Positions 26,893 through 36,450 of a stretch of 64,000 nt of DNA are shown one piece after another. Each line of letters begins with the position of its first letter. Position 1 is the stretch's first letter. The notes beneath the pieces are model-generated. The model saw only the letters and a program-made list of their open reading frames with translations. It had not been told where the DNA came from and ran no database searches. The stretch comes from Marivirga arenosa (GTDB lineage: Bacteria; Bacteroidota; Bacteroidia; Cytophagales; Cyclobacteriaceae): positions 1,862,001-1,926,000 of the forward strand of contig NZ_CP129970.2 of assembly GCF_030503895.2 (NCBI RefSeq), written 5' to 3'. The translations under genes and the position numbers were made by a program.

Positions 26893-29067
26893 ATGGCAAA
26901 AACTATAATAGTATCGAACAGGCTTCCGATTCGAATTGAAAAGGAAGATGGACAGAAAGTATATAAAACAAGTGAGGGTGGTTTAGCAACAGGACTTGGA
27001 TCCATTTATAAAGAAGGCAATAACATTTGGATAGGATGGCCTGGAATTTCATTAAGCCATGAAGAGGAGGAAGAGGTTGAAAAAGAACTGATCAACCGAA
27101 ACATGAGGCCAGTATTTTTGACGGAGCATGATGTAGATGAATTCTATTTAGGCTTCAGCAATCAAACCTTGTGGCCTGCATTTCATTACTTCATTCATCA
27201 TATGCGTTTTAAAGATGAAGAGTGGGAAGCCTATTATAATGCTAATAGAAAGTTTGCAGATGCTATTTCAAAATGGTTAGAGCCAGATGATATTATTTGG
27301 GTACATGACTATCAGCTGATGTTAGTGCCTAATATGTTGAGAAAGCAATTTCCTAATGTAACCATAGGTTTCTTTCAGCATATTCCATTTCCTTCTTATG
27401 AGGTATTCAGAATGATCCCTTGGCGTAAGAAATTATTAAATGGTGTTTTAGGTGCTGATTATATAGGATTTCATACTTACGATGATATGCGCCATTTTCT
27501 CAGCAGCTGCCATAGATTAGCTGGTTATAGTTACGAGCGAAATCAAATTCTGGTTAAAAACCGATTAGTGGAGGCAGATTCGCTTCCAATGGGAATAGAT
27601 TATGATAAATATCTTGAATCTGCCACCAGCCAATTGGCAAAAGCAAAAGAAATATCATATCGCGATTCTCTGGGTAAGCAGGAATTGATTTTATCTATGG
27701 ATAGACTAGATTATTCTAAAGGTATCCCGGGTAGATTACAAGCATTCGATAAGTTTTTGGAGAAATATCCTGAATATCAAGGCAGAGTCTCTTTATTCTT
27801 AATTGTAGTGCCATCCAGAGATCAGGTTGAGAGTTATAAAGCACTTAAAGAACAGGTTGAATTCTTAGTAGGTCATGTGAATGGTAAATATGGAACCATT
27901 AATTATGTCCCAGTTCATTTTTACTACAGAAGTTTCCCTCTTGATGATTTATCTGCTTTTTACAGAATGTGCAAAATCGCTATGATTACTCCTAAGCGTG
28001 ATGGTATGAATCTGGTTTGTAAAGAATTTATAGCAAGTCGTGAAAATGAAGACGGAGTGTTGATCTTAAGTGAGATGGCAGGTGCTTCAAAAGAGCTCTC
28101 TGATGCAATTTTGGTTAATCCAAATGATGAAAATGAAATGGTGGAAGCCATAAAAAGAGCACTAGAGATGCCATTAGCTGAGCAGAAACGCAGAATGAAG
28201 ATCATGCAGGGCACTGTAAAGAAATATACTATTTTCCAGTGGGTAGATTTATTCATGAATAATTTGAAAGACCTCAAAGAAAGACAGCAATCAATGGCTA
28301 CAAAAAGGCTTGATGATGAGTTGAAGAATTCAATTACTAAAGATTTTAAAAAGGCTAAAAATCCTATCATCTTCCTAGATTATGATGGTACATTAATGCC
28401 ATTTAATGAAAACCCTGATGATTGTGCGCCAGATGCGGAACTGTCTCAGATTTTACATCAATTAGCAGTAAAAGCTAAAGTAGTAGTGATTAGTGGACGC
28501 AAAGCAGCTACACTTGAAGAATGGTTAGATGAGTTCAATATTGATTTGATCGCTGAGCATGGGATCAAAACCAAAAGAGCGGGTGCTAAATGGGAGGTAA
28601 ATGGAAACTTACAAGAGGATAGCTGGAAGAATGAAGCACGTGATATTTTAGAGTTTTATATTCAAAGAACTCCGGGTTCCTTTCTTGAAGAAAAGGAACA
28701 TACCTTAGTTTGGCATTATAGAAAAGTAGAAAAGGGATTAGGGGATTTAAGATCAAGTGAATTATCTAGTCATTTAAAACATTTCATGACCAATAAAGGC
28801 CTTGATGTTATTGAAGGTGATCATGTAGTGGAAGTAAAACCTTCCGTTATAAATAAAGGAAAAGCAGCGATTGAAAGATTAAAAGGAGAAAAAACAGATT
28901 TTATAATGGCTTTTGGTGATGATAGAACGGATGAAGATACATTTGAGGCGCTTCCTAATGATGCTTTATCAGTAAAGGTTGGAAGTGGTTTTTCTTATGC
29001 TAAATATGCTGTGGAGAATAATGAGGAAGTTCGTACTCTCCTAGAGAAATTTGTAATGGAAGAATAA
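26893..29067 (+). CDS. otsAB: bifunctional trehalose-6-phosphate synthase/phosphatase
   Basis: One 724-residue chain carries both steps of trehalose synthesis. Residues 1 to about 470 are a GT20 OtsA domain: VSNRLPIRI, GWPG, WVHDYQLMLVPNML, FFQHIPFPSYEVF, MDRLDYSKGIPGRL and PKRDGMNLVCKEF. From about residue 485 an OtsB HAD phosphatase follows, with the nucleophile motif FLDYDGTLMPF (first Asp near residue 495), VISGR, and the metal-binding FGDDRTDED. It makes trehalose from UDP-glucose and glucose-6-phosphate for osmotic and desiccation protection. The fused form is common in Bacteroidota. A terminator follows. Confidence 0.96.
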   Translation: MAKTIIVSNRLPIRIEKEDGQKVYKTSEGGLATGLGSIYKEGNNIWIGWPGISLSHEEEEEVEKELINRNMRPVFLTEHDVDEFYLGFSNQTLWPAFHYFIHHMRFKDEEWEAYYNANRKFADAISKWLEPDDIIWVHDYQLMLVPNMLRKQFPNVTIGFFQHIPFPSYEVFRMIPWRKKLLNGVLGADYIGFHTYDDMRHFLSSCHRLAGYSYERNQILVKNRLVEADSLPMGIDYDKYLESATSQLAKAKEISYRDSLGKQELILSMDRLDYSKGIPGRLQAFDKFLEKYPEYQGRVSLFLIVVPSRDQVESYKALKEQVEFLVGHVNGKYGTINYVPVHFYYRSFPLDDLSAFYRMCKIAMITPKRDGMNLVCKEFIASRENEDGVLILSEMAGASKELSDAILVNPNDENEMVEAIKRALEMPLAEQKRRMKIMQGTVKKYTIFQWVDLFMNNLKDLKERQQSMATKRLDDELKNSITKDFKKAKNPIIFLDYDGTLMPFNENPDDCAPDAELSQILHQLAVKAKVVVISGRKAATLEEWLDEFNIDLIAEHGIKTKRAGAKWEVNGNLQEDSWKNEARDILEFYIQRTPGSFLEEKEHTLVWHYRKVEKGLGDLRSSELSSHLKHFMTNKGLDVIEGDHVVEVKPSVINKGKAAIERLKGEKTDFIMAFGDDRTDEDTFEALPNDALSVKVGSGFSYAKYAVENNEEVRTLLEKFVMEE

Positions 29068-29093
29068 AAATTGATGTGTTATTAAACTAAAAG

Positions 29094-29120
29094 AGCCCAT
29101 AAAAATATGGGCTTTTTTAT
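29094..29120 (+). terminator. rho-independent terminator of otsAB
   Basis: AGCCCATA and TATGGGCT form an 8-bp stem with an AAAA loop, followed by TTTTTATT. Confidence 0.88.
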
Positions 29121-29180
29121 TGGATGATTTTTGCTTCTTGAATTTCCTGACTTAATAGACAAATATTTCAATGAAGCTTT

Positions 29181-29188
29181 TAATTTTG
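29181..29188 (+). promoter_or_regulatory. -7 promoter element of the GlmU-like gene
   Basis: TAATTTTG at 29181-29188 matches TAnnTTTG and lies four bases before the ATG at 29193, giving an essentially leaderless message. No convincing TTG at -33. Confidence 0.5.
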
Positions 29189-29192
29189 CAAC

Positions 29193-30380
29193 ATGAACTA
29201 TTTACTAATAGAACAAGCCGACTTTAGAAATCAACTTAAGCCCTTTACCTTCACTCGTCCTATTTCTGAAATAAGAGTAGGGATATTAACCATTAGAGAG
29301 AAATGGGAAACGCATCTTGAAAGCAATGTCTCACATATTTCTACCCCAGAATTATCTGAGAAATATCCTGCTAAAAGGGATGCTAGAAATATATTAATTA
29401 ATAGTTCTGTTTGTCCTAACCCTGATTTAGTGAAGGCAATTCAGCTAGGAGCAAGCCTAAAAAAAGATGGAGTTTTAATCTGTGCTGCTGCTACTGAAGA
29501 AGAAATAGATTTCTTTAATCCAAGCCAGAAATTAGAAGAGGCTGCTGAATACGATGGTGATATCACAATGATTACTCAGAGCTGGCACATCTTTCAGAAA
29601 AATGCTGCAGAGATCAGAAGTGATTTTGATGTCATTACAAAAGGAAGAAATACACAACATGTAAATGATCCACATACCAGAGTTTATGGGGAGAAGAATA
29701 TATTTATTGAAGAAGGGGCATCGATTAAGGCGGCAATTTTAAATGCTGAAAATGGGCCGATTTATATTGGGAAAAATGCTCAAATTCATGAAGGTGCCAT
29801 CATTAAAGGGCCATTTGCAATGCTTGATAATTCTCATGTTAATATGGGAGCTAAAATAAAAGGGGATTCAACTATTGGTCCTTTTTGCAAAGTAGGTGGA
29901 GAAGTTAGTAACTCTGTATTCTTTGGCTATTCTAGTAAAGGACATGATGGATTCATCGGTAATTCTGTAGTAGGAGAGTGGTGTAATTTAGGTGCTGATA
30001 CCAATACTTCCAATTTGAAAAATAATTATGCGAATGTAAAGCTTTGGGATTATGCCAAAGGTGGTTTCAAAGACACAGGTTTACAATTTTGCGGTTTGAT
30101 GATGGGAGATCATTCTAAATGTGGAATTAATACCATGTTCAATACGGGTACTGTGGTGGGCGTAAGTGCTAATATTTTCGGTGGAGGATTTCCACGTAAT
30201 TTTATTCCATCATTTGCTTGGGGAGGTTCTGCAGGATTTTCAACTTTTCAATTAAAAAAAGCTTTTGAGGTTGCTGAAAAAGTTATGGAAAGAAGAGATA
30301 AGGAATTGAATGAAGTAGAACAAAAAATATTAACTACTCATTTTGAGGAAAGTAAGGCGGATCGCTTTTGGGAGAAATAA
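29193..30380 (+). CDS. GlmU-like nucleotidyltransferase with left-handed beta-helix
   Basis: This 395-residue protein belongs to the Bacteroidota GlmU-related family annotated as putative UDP-GlcNAc diphosphorylase / glucosamine-1-phosphate acetyltransferase. The N-terminal part (about 1-150) is a divergent nucleotidyltransferase-like domain with FTFTRPISEIRVGILTIREKWE. From about residue 165 hexapeptide repeats appear (IFIEEGASIKAAILN, IYIGKNAQIHEGAIIKGPF, CNLGADTNTSNLKNNYANVK), matching the acetyltransferase half of GlmU. It probably supplies UDP-GlcNAc or a related sugar for the envelope. It runs into rpiB 18 bases later. Confidence 0.85.
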   Translation: MNYLLIEQADFRNQLKPFTFTRPISEIRVGILTIREKWETHLESNVSHISTPELSEKYPAKRDARNILINSSVCPNPDLVKAIQLGASLKKDGVLICAAATEEEIDFFNPSQKLEEAAEYDGDITMITQSWHIFQKNAAEIRSDFDVITKGRNTQHVNDPHTRVYGEKNIFIEEGASIKAAILNAENGPIYIGKNAQIHEGAIIKGPFAMLDNSHVNMGAKIKGDSTIGPFCKVGGEVSNSVFFGYSSKGHDGFIGNSVVGEWCNLGADTNTSNLKNNYANVKLWDYAKGGFKDTGLQFCGLMMGDHSKCGINTMFNTGTVVGVSANIFGGGFPRNFIPSFAWGGSAGFSTFQLKKAFEVAEKVMERRDKELNEVEQKILTTHFEESKADRFWEK

Positions 30381-30398
30381 ATAAAAAATTAATATAAA

Positions 30399-30827
30399 AT
30401 GAAAGTAGCAATAGGTGGCGATCATGCCGGATTTGATTACAAAAAAAAGTTAGTGGCATTTCTAGAAAAAGAAGGTCATGAAGTTAAAGATTTTGGGCCA
30501 GATTCAGATGCATCTGTTGATTATCCAGATCATGTACATCCTTTAGCTGAGGCCGTTGAAAAGAAAGAGCAAACTTTGGGTATTTTGTTGTGTGGTAGTG
30601 CGAATGGTGTGGCAATAACAGCTAATAAACATCAAGATATTAGAGCAGCAATTGCTTGGGAGGAAGAATTAGCAGCTCTAGCTCGTCAACATAATAATGC
30701 TAATATAATTTGTATTCCTGCTCGCTTTATAGATTATGATAAAGCAGAATCAATTGTCAAAACCTTCTTATCTACTGATTTTGAAGGGGGTAGACACGGA
30801 AGAAGAGTGGATAAAATTAGCTGTTAA
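30399..30827 (+). CDS. rpiB: ribose-5-phosphate isomerase B
   Basis: Interconverts ribose-5-phosphate and ribulose-5-phosphate. The product (142 residues) begins VAIGGDHAGFDYKKKL and has the family blocks DYPDHVHPLAEAV, ILLCGSANGVAITANK with the catalytic cysteine near residue 67, RAAIAWEEELAALARQHNNANI, and the C-terminal FEGGRHGRRVDKI. The CGSANG active-site variant in place of CGTGIG is usual for Bacteroidota. It appears co-transcribed with the GlmU-like gene and is followed by a terminator. Confidence 0.95.
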   Translation: MKVAIGGDHAGFDYKKKLVAFLEKEGHEVKDFGPDSDASVDYPDHVHPLAEAVEKKEQTLGILLCGSANGVAITANKHQDIRAAIAWEEELAALARQHNNANIICIPARFIDYDKAESIVKTFLSTDFEGGRHGRRVDKISC

Positions 30828-30834
30828 TATTTGA

Positions 30835-30864
30835 ATGGAGCCTCATTTTGAGGCTCCATTTTAT
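30835..30864 (+). terminator. terminator after rpiB
   Basis: ATGGAGCCTCA and TGAGGCTCCAT form an 11-bp stem with a very short loop, followed by TTTTATC. The hairpin reaches the end of the convergent LolA-like gene and may also stop that transcript. Confidence 0.8.
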
Positions 30865-31607
30865 CTTTTCAAGGAGGCTTTATTGAAAATATAATCCGGT
30901 ATTTCTGGATTAAATTCAATATTTAATACAATAAAGTCAGTACCTTCTCCGCTCATCAACATATCCTTATAATTTATTTTGGTAGGGTACCAACGCCCGT
31001 CTAATTTCTGAATATCACTTAGGCTAACTCTCTTTAAGAGCTGACCACTTTTGGCAAATAATTCTTCTTTAAGAGGAATGAAGCGTTCAGTATCTACCCA
31101 GGTTTTTCTTTTTTGATAGCTAGCATCTTCAACTTTTGCATTTAATTCTAAAATATAGCAATTACGATCTCCTATTTTCTCTTCTCCTATAATCGTGGCA
31201 TCATATATTTCTATCAGTTCTCTATCTTCCATCATATCCTCATACGATAAATCAGATCCCATCACAGATTGCCTTAACATATGCCCCGATAATTGAATGG
31301 TTCTATCTGTTGATGGATTATATATCCATAATTTGTCTTCCAATTTCAGCATTTTAGTACCTTTTTCTCTTTCAGGAGATAAATACTCAGTAAAGGATTT
31401 TTCATTTCCTTCTGCATAGCCTTTCGATACAATCTCACGAGTATTACGCTTTCCTCTAATCACCATCTTTGATTCTGTGATGGTTGATTCTGAGTTCATA
31501 TTTTCTTTTACTCTGTCCAGAATTTCATTAGCTGTAATTTGCCCATGAGCAATAATAGATATAAATAATAAACAGCTGATTAGACTTAATATTTTAAAGG
31601 TTCTCAT
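30861..31607 (-). CDS. LolA-like outer-membrane lipoprotein-sorting protein
   Basis: Exported 248-residue protein (signal LISCLLFISIIAHGQ) of the LolA-like family often annotated as outer membrane lipoprotein-sorting protein. Visible family features are AYAEGNEKSFTEYLSPEREKGTKML-type strands (SKGYAEGNEKSFTEYLSP, GTKMLKLEDKLWIYNPS), MGSDLSYEDMMEDREL, and KRKTWVDTERFIPLKEELF. The fold is an open beta-barrel that carries a lipid moiety through the periplasm. It is the last gene of the six-gene TetR/barrel/ABC operon; its start overlaps the permease stop by four bases. It probably ferries a substrate between the ABC permeases and the outer membrane. Confidence 0.85.
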   Translation of the reverse strand: MRTFKILSLISCLLFISIIAHGQITANEILDRVKENMNSESTITESKMVIRGKRNTREIVSKGYAEGNEKSFTEYLSPEREKGTKMLKLEDKLWIYNPSTDRTIQLSGHMLRQSVMGSDLSYEDMMEDRELIEIYDATIIGEEKIGDRNCYILELNAKVEDASYQKRKTWVDTERFIPLKEELFAKSGQLLKRVSLSDIQKLDGRWYPTKINYKDMLMSGEGTDFIVLNIEFNPEIPDYIFNKASLKR

Positions 31608-32875
31608 ACTTCTAATTCTTTAAATAAGTTGGCAGTTTCTCGTTTATATATTCCCATTCCAGAAAGCATATTGCCTAACACCATTGCCAAAACGCCTGGA
31701 ATAAAACCAATGTAAATTTGATTAGGGATAATTTTAGCTCGGATAGTTGAGGGCATAATCATACTTGATTTATCCATTAAATCACTTATATCGAGGCCTA
31801 CTTCTTGCATATAATAAGTAGCGATCAATCCTAGGAAGGTACCAAGTGTACTTCCAATTGCCCCTATCAATACCGCTTCTATTATGGATTTCCGATAAAT
31901 GCTTCCTTTTGATTCGCCTAGTGCAAGCCTAATTCCATATTCTTTATATCGTCTTAAACCTCCAAGCAAACCAGTATTCCATAAAACAACTGACATCGCA
32001 AATATTAGAACTGTGACAATGATTTGAGACATATAATTGCTGTAGGCTAGAATTTCACCTAATCCGTTTTGCTCTTCTAAGCTGAACATTTCTGGAGCAA
32101 ACTCATCTTCTGAGTTTTTATATTTAGTATTAAAATTTTCAGCAATTGAATTAGCTCGATCACTTTCATATTGACTATTACCAAAATAACCTAATATTTC
32201 AGTTGCGCCATCTTCCATGTTTAAGATTTGCTGTGCATCTGAAACATCCATGATAATAGCACCTTTATCAAAGCCTACATTTCCAAATTCAACCGTTCCT
32301 GATACTCTATAATTCTGAAAGGCCATACTCCCATACATAGTGGAACCTACATATGTGATTTCATCTCCAATTTTAATATCCAACTTATTTGCAAAGTCAT
32401 TTGAGATGAGTACATCGCCACTTTTAGTTGGTATGCCTCCTTTGATAACTGAATTCTTAATGTTTAGCCTTTCTATTTCATTATTATCAGAGAGAATTGA
32501 AATCGCCATGACTGCAGCGGGGCCCTGGCTTCTGCTATTACCATTTTCATCAGGCACATCTAAAAGCCCCCCGAATTTAATTCTTTGAACCCATTGCATA
32601 TCAGGATATGCACTCTGAAGTTCTTTTTTAAGTTTTTCGGTGTTTAACAGAGCTAAATCAATCGGTAATTGATCTTTATTTTGCGCGTAGGGCTTACTCA
32701 TGATCTTTACATGACCCGTTTCAAATCGTGCATTTTGCTGGATTACATCTTGAAAAACTCCTGCCAAATAACCACTTAAAAATACGGTGAGTGTAACGCC
32801 TAAAGCTACAATTACAATGGGTAAAAGGCTTCTGTTTTTATCTCGTAATATTCCTTTTAAAATAAACTGTATCAT
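31604..32875 (-). CDS. ABC transporter permease, FtsX/MacB/LolCE type (second)
   Basis: The 423-residue protein has one N-terminal helix (IVIVALGVTLTVFLSGYLAG), a periplasmic MacB-like domain of about 230 residues with VLISNDFANKLDIKIGD, and three C-terminal helices including LGESKGSIYRKSIIEAVLIG and a final KRETANLFKELEV tail. This is the topology of mechanotransmission ABC permeases (LolC/LolE, MacB, FtsX). It probably forms a heterodimer with the permease encoded just upstream, driven by the ATPase of the same operon. Four-base overlaps at both ends. Confidence 0.9.
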   Translation of the reverse strand: MIQFILKGILRDKNRSLLPIVIVALGVTLTVFLSGYLAGVFQDVIQQNARFETGHVKIMSKPYAQNKDQLPIDLALLNTEKLKKELQSAYPDMQWVQRIKFGGLLDVPDENGNSRSQGPAAVMAISILSDNNEIERLNIKNSVIKGGIPTKSGDVLISNDFANKLDIKIGDEITYVGSTMYGSMAFQNYRVSGTVEFGNVGFDKGAIIMDVSDAQQILNMEDGATEILGYFGNSQYESDRANSIAENFNTKYKNSEDEFAPEMFSLEEQNGLGEILAYSNYMSQIIVTVLIFAMSVVLWNTGLLGGLRRYKEYGIRLALGESKGSIYRKSIIEAVLIGAIGSTLGTFLGLIATYYMQEVGLDISDLMDKSSMIMPSTIRAKIIPNQIYIGFIPGVLAMVLGNMLSGMGIYKRETANLFKELEV

Positions 32876-34035
32876 TGCACCTTGCCTTTTAATGCTTCAA
32901 CGGGATCCATTTTTGCGATATTCCTTGAAGGAATGAAACTAACGATAGTTGCAGAGATAACCACTAATGCAATAGTGCCTATTATCAAGCCAATTGTAAA
33001 AGCAGGATAAATACGCTGAGCAATTGTAACTCCCATATCCTGTTGGGTTACATAGTCTGGCATTCCGATACCAGTGCTTGCAAAATACCAGAATATTGGA
33101 GCTCCGATTATGGCCCCAATTATGCTGGCCATAATACTGTACATACTTCCTTCAATTGTAAATAATTGAACTACTTGCCAGCGCGTCATACCTAATGCGA
33201 TATAAGTCCCGATTTCTTTCTGTCTTCTGAAAATAGATAATACTTGAGTATCAAAAATGGCCAGAAGTGCTATTCCTAAAAGCAAAAGATAGAGTATGGA
33301 ACTACTGGCACTTTTCATTTCAATGATTTCTTGTAATTGCTTTAGTAATTCAGTCTTAGATTTAAAATTCCAGTTTTCAAGATCAGCAGTATTGTAATTT
33401 TCATTAGCTACAAAATATGTTGCCTCTCCTTTTAAACCTGTCATTTCCCAAAGTTTTTCAATTGGAATCCAAATCTGACTGACATCTACATTGCTGACAT
33501 CTGTGTCAAAAATATCGACTATAGTGATTTCAGCTGCATCAAAAGTTCCGTTCTTATCTCGCCATCTTAAAAGTACCTTATCTCCAATTTCTAATTTGTT
33601 GGAGTTTGCCATTCTTTTACCAATGATTGCTGGAATATTCGCTTGAGAGGAAGTAAAGGAAGAGGTAGGTAGTTCTAGTAATGTTTGATTTTCTTCTATT
33701 CCTTTCATTACAATAGAAATCATTCTACCATTTGGGTAAAGAGATCCTTGCTGAATTAAAATGGGGATAAGATTATCCTTTTTTTGATTGTCTAGATTAC
33801 CATGAGCATCCTTAATTGAAAAAGGATCAAGTGGATCATAATCATGATGTCTTAATTGACCACTACCATATTCCCACTTTATACTTTCGCGTTGTGCTTG
33901 CAAATTCCAGCCATCTAGATACGCATTAAAAAAGATGATGATGATGAATGTGAAGGCCAGAATCCCAACATTTAGCCAAGTGCGTAATCCTGCCCCGACT
34001 AAATTCCTGTAAGCTAATTGAAATGCGAGTTTCAT
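32872..34035 (-). CDS. ABC transporter permease, FtsX/MacB/LolCE type (first)
   Basis: Like its neighbour, this 387-residue protein has an N-terminal helix (LNVGILAFTFIIIIFFNAYL), a periplasmic domain with GKRMANSNKLEIGDKVLLRW, and three C-terminal helices with the FtsX-domain sequence TYIALGMTRWQVVQLFTIEGSMYS and ending MDPVEALKG, a typical LolC/MacB C-terminus. Both permeases occur as distinct genes, as in LolCDE. It overlaps the ATPase gene upstream and the second permease downstream by four bases each. Confidence 0.9.
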   Translation of the reverse strand: MKLAFQLAYRNLVGAGLRTWLNVGILAFTFIIIIFFNAYLDGWNLQAQRESIKWEYGSGQLRHHDYDPLDPFSIKDAHGNLDNQKKDNLIPILIQQGSLYPNGRMISIVMKGIEENQTLLELPTSSFTSSQANIPAIIGKRMANSNKLEIGDKVLLRWRDKNGTFDAAEITIVDIFDTDVSNVDVSQIWIPIEKLWEMTGLKGEATYFVANENYNTADLENWNFKSKTELLKQLQEIIEMKSASSSILYLLLLGIALLAIFDTQVLSIFRRQKEIGTYIALGMTRWQVVQLFTIEGSMYSIMASIIGAIIGAPIFWYFASTGIGMPDYVTQQDMGVTIAQRIYPAFTIGLIIGTIALVVISATIVSFIPSRNIAKMDPVEALKGKVQ

Positions 34036-34745
34036 GATACAGCTTTTTGAGATGTTATAAGTTCGTCTTTATCGACCCTTCCTCCTTCAAGATGGATGAT
34101 TCGGTTTAAATACTGCATTACCTTTTCATCATGAGTAGAGAAAAGAAATGTAGTGCCTAGTTCTGCATTAAGCTTTTTCATGGTTTGAATAATGGCATGT
34201 GCATTTGCAGCGTCTAAATTAGCAGTGGGTTCGTCTGCTAATACTATCTTAGGTTCTTTTACCATAGCACGGGCAATCGCTACTCTTTGGCCTTCACCTC
34301 CTGATAATTTCGAAGGCTTTTTATTAGCAATATTTTCTAACCCTACCCACTCTAGGGCCTGCATTACTGCTTTTCTTCTTTCTTCTTTGCTTTTATTTTG
34401 AAGAAGAAGTGCAAATTCAACATTTTCAAAAACTGTATAAACTGGCAGAAGATTATATACTTGAAATATAAAGCCGAGGTGAAGATTTCGAAGTTGAGCC
34501 GATTCCTTGTGGCTTAATTCTGCAATATTTTTATTCATGACCCAAGCATTGCCTGATGTGGGTTTATCTAATGATCCAATAATGTTAAGCAAAGTAGTTT
34601 TTCCAGAACCACTTGGTCCAACAATACCCGTAAATTCACCTTTTTCAAAATTGAGATTAATATCTCTTAAGGCTGTAAATTCCCCTTCTCCTTCTGGGAA
34701 TTTCTTGGTGACATTTTCAATTTTTATGATAGGTTCCATGTTCAA
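34032..34745 (-). CDS. ABC transporter ATP-binding protein, LolD/MacB type
   Basis: The 237-residue ATPase has Walker A GPSGSGKTT near residue 43, a Q-loop in FIFQVYNLLPVYTVFENV, signature LSGGEGQR, Walker B KIVLADEPTANLD and switch His in FLFSTHDEKV. The VYNLLP Q-loop and short length place it with the LolD/MacB/FtsE group that drives lipoprotein or periplasmic mechanotransmission rather than solute import. Second half of the operon core; it begins four bases after the barrel gene and overlaps the first permease. Confidence 0.95.
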   Translation of the reverse strand: MNMEPIIKIENVTKKFPEGEGEFTALRDINLNFEKGEFTGIVGPSGSGKTTLLNIIGSLDKPTSGNAWVMNKNIAELSHKESAQLRNLHLGFIFQVYNLLPVYTVFENVEFALLLQNKSKEERRKAVMQALEWVGLENIANKKPSKLSGGEGQRVAIARAMVKEPKIVLADEPTANLDAANAHAIIQTMKKLNAELGTTFLFSTHDEKVMQYLNRIIHLEGGRVDKDELITSQKAVS

Positions 34746-34749
34746 GAGT

Positions 34750-35871
34750 TTAGTGATTATAAACTAACATTAGTCTGACCCCGGGGCCAGAAAAGTTATT
34801 GACTAATTCATTTTGTTGAATACCCTGAAAATCCGATGGATTATAGTAGGCCATTAGGTATCCAATGATTTTATTAAACTGATGTTGATAATTAACAAAA
34901 AATGTGGTGCTATTGGTATCCCAATTATAGTAAGTAAGACTGCTGATACTATCGAAGAAGCCAAATGGATAATTTAGGCTCATAGCGGTGATATTGGAAT
35001 AATCACTTGAAAAAGCTTCTTCACTACTACCATAAAGCAGATTTTCTGCAATAATTGTCAATCCATTCCCTAGACCAAAAGTATAGTCTGACCCGATATT
35101 TATTAAATTTTGATTGGTTAAAGGGCCAAGGTTTTCTGCTTTATGGATATAAGTTGATTCCACCCAAAAACCGACTATCCAGTCGAGTTTAAGATCTAGA
35201 GCAAACCTATTTTCCGCAATTTCCTGGTAAATGGATTCATTTATAAAATTGCTTGCATCTGCTTTTCTGTGATGATAGGTAAGGCCTATTTCACCAGTTA
35301 GGATAGGTAATTGCAATCGGCCACCAAATTCAGGGATTTTATCATTAGTAGCAATCGCATCAAAGCCTCGTCTTTTTTCATTACCGTATAAGCCCCACGC
35401 CCAGATGTTCGCATTATTTTTGAAATAATACTTACCCATTATACCGTAAACCCCATTGGTTAAAGCTAAGGGATCTCTGGGGTCTATTTGATTAAACCAT
35501 TGTAAAGGTCTTAGCAAGGTAGAAACACCGAAATCAATTTTCTGTAACCCAATTCGAACTTGATAATTCTGACCAGAATAGCGCGCCCAAAACCTGTAAG
35601 GATTTAAAGCGCCATTATAAATTTGGCCTTGAAAGGGATCAGATAAAATAGAGCTATTTAAATCTACAGAAGCCAAAATATCGAAGCTTTTGCCTGAATC
35701 TAATGAATGGATATAGTTGATTTCAGGAATATACCTACCCCCTAAGAAAAGGGAGTATTGATTATCAGGACTGAAATTGGTGAAGGCAGATACTTGCCCA
35801 TTCCAGTTTAGTTGAGCTTTAAGTTGAACTGAAAGTAGAGCAATTAATGATATGATGATGATCTTTTTCAT
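34750..35871 (-). CDS. outer-membrane beta-barrel protein (373 aa)
   Basis: A signal peptide (ISLIALLSVQLKAQ) is followed by alternating amphipathic strands with aromatic girdles (YRFWARYSGQNYQVRIGLQ, ANIWAWGLYGNEKRRG, FGGRLQLPILTGEIGLTYH). The C-terminal strand is PGVRLMLVYNH. This is the composition of an outer-membrane barrel, resembling DUF1302-like or porin-like proteins; the exact family is not recognised. It starts three bases after the TetR gene and is followed four bases later by the ABC ATPase, so it is probably the outer-membrane part of the same export or trafficking system. Confidence 0.75.
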   Translation of the reverse strand: MKKIIIISLIALLSVQLKAQLNWNGQVSAFTNFSPDNQYSLFLGGRYIPEINYIHSLDSGKSFDILASVDLNSSILSDPFQGQIYNGALNPYRFWARYSGQNYQVRIGLQKIDFGVSTLLRPLQWFNQIDPRDPLALTNGVYGIMGKYYFKNNANIWAWGLYGNEKRRGFDAIATNDKIPEFGGRLQLPILTGEIGLTYHHRKADASNFINESIYQEIAENRFALDLKLDWIVGFWVESTYIHKAENLGPLTNQNLINIGSDYTFGLGNGLTIIAENLLYGSSEEAFSSDYSNITAMSLNYPFGFFDSISSLTYYNWDTNSTTFFVNYQHQFNKIIGYLMAYYNPSDFQGIQQNELVNNFSGPGVRLMLVYNH

Positions 35872-35874
35872 GCA

Positions 35875-36444
35875 TCATCTTTTTACGAATATTCCATAGA
35901 AGAAAAAATTGCTTAACTCCATGATCGCTTCATCCATTGAATTGAACATTTTTAGGAAATTTTCATCTTGCATTCTTGCTTTGATTATCCCCAACATGTC
36001 CATGATAAATTCAGGCCTCAGATCTTTCCTTACCCATCCTTCTTTTTTGGCTTTTTCAAAATCCTCTAGCATTAAACTCTGACTTTTTATACTGAATTTT
36101 TGAATAAGTTCACTTAAAGCGGATTCATCTTCAGTAAGAATTTCATTGATAAATTCTTTGCTTAAATTTTTAGATTCTTGATGCTTTAGATGAAGGATTT
36201 CATTTATTTTTTCAGGGAATGGCTTATTAGTACTCATTACAGCATTATACTTTCTGAGATTTTCCTCTAAAATGTCTTCCAATATCTCTTCTGCTGCATG
36301 TTCTTTATTTACAAAGCGTCTGTAAAAGGTCATTTTACTTACTCCCGCCTTGTCACAAATCTCTTCTACAGTGACTTTTTTTAAGCCATACTTCCAGAAT
36401 AAAGATTTAGCACTTGCTATAATTGCTTTTTGACTTTTAGTCAT
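35875..36444 (-). CDS. TetR/AcrR-family transcriptional regulator
   Basis: The 189-residue regulator has the TetR DNA-binding domain at residues 1-60: IIASAKSLFWKYGLKKVTVE, then the recognition part IC-DKAGVSKMTFYRRFVNKE. A helical ligand/dimerisation domain with no readable ligand signature follows. It is the first gene of the operon with the barrel, ABC and LolA-like genes and very likely controls that promoter, which carries three TGTTAC boxes. The ligand may be a lipid or envelope signal; this is inference from the operon. Confidence 0.92.
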   Translation of the reverse strand: MTKSQKAIIASAKSLFWKYGLKKVTVEEICDKAGVSKMTFYRRFVNKEHAAEEILEDILEENLRKYNAVMSTNKPFPEKINEILHLKHQESKNLSKEFINEILTEDESALSELIQKFSIKSQSLMLEDFEKAKKEGWVRKDLRPEFIMDMLGIIKARMQDENFLKMFNSMDEAIMELSNFFFYGIFVKR

Positions 36445-36450
36445 TTTCTA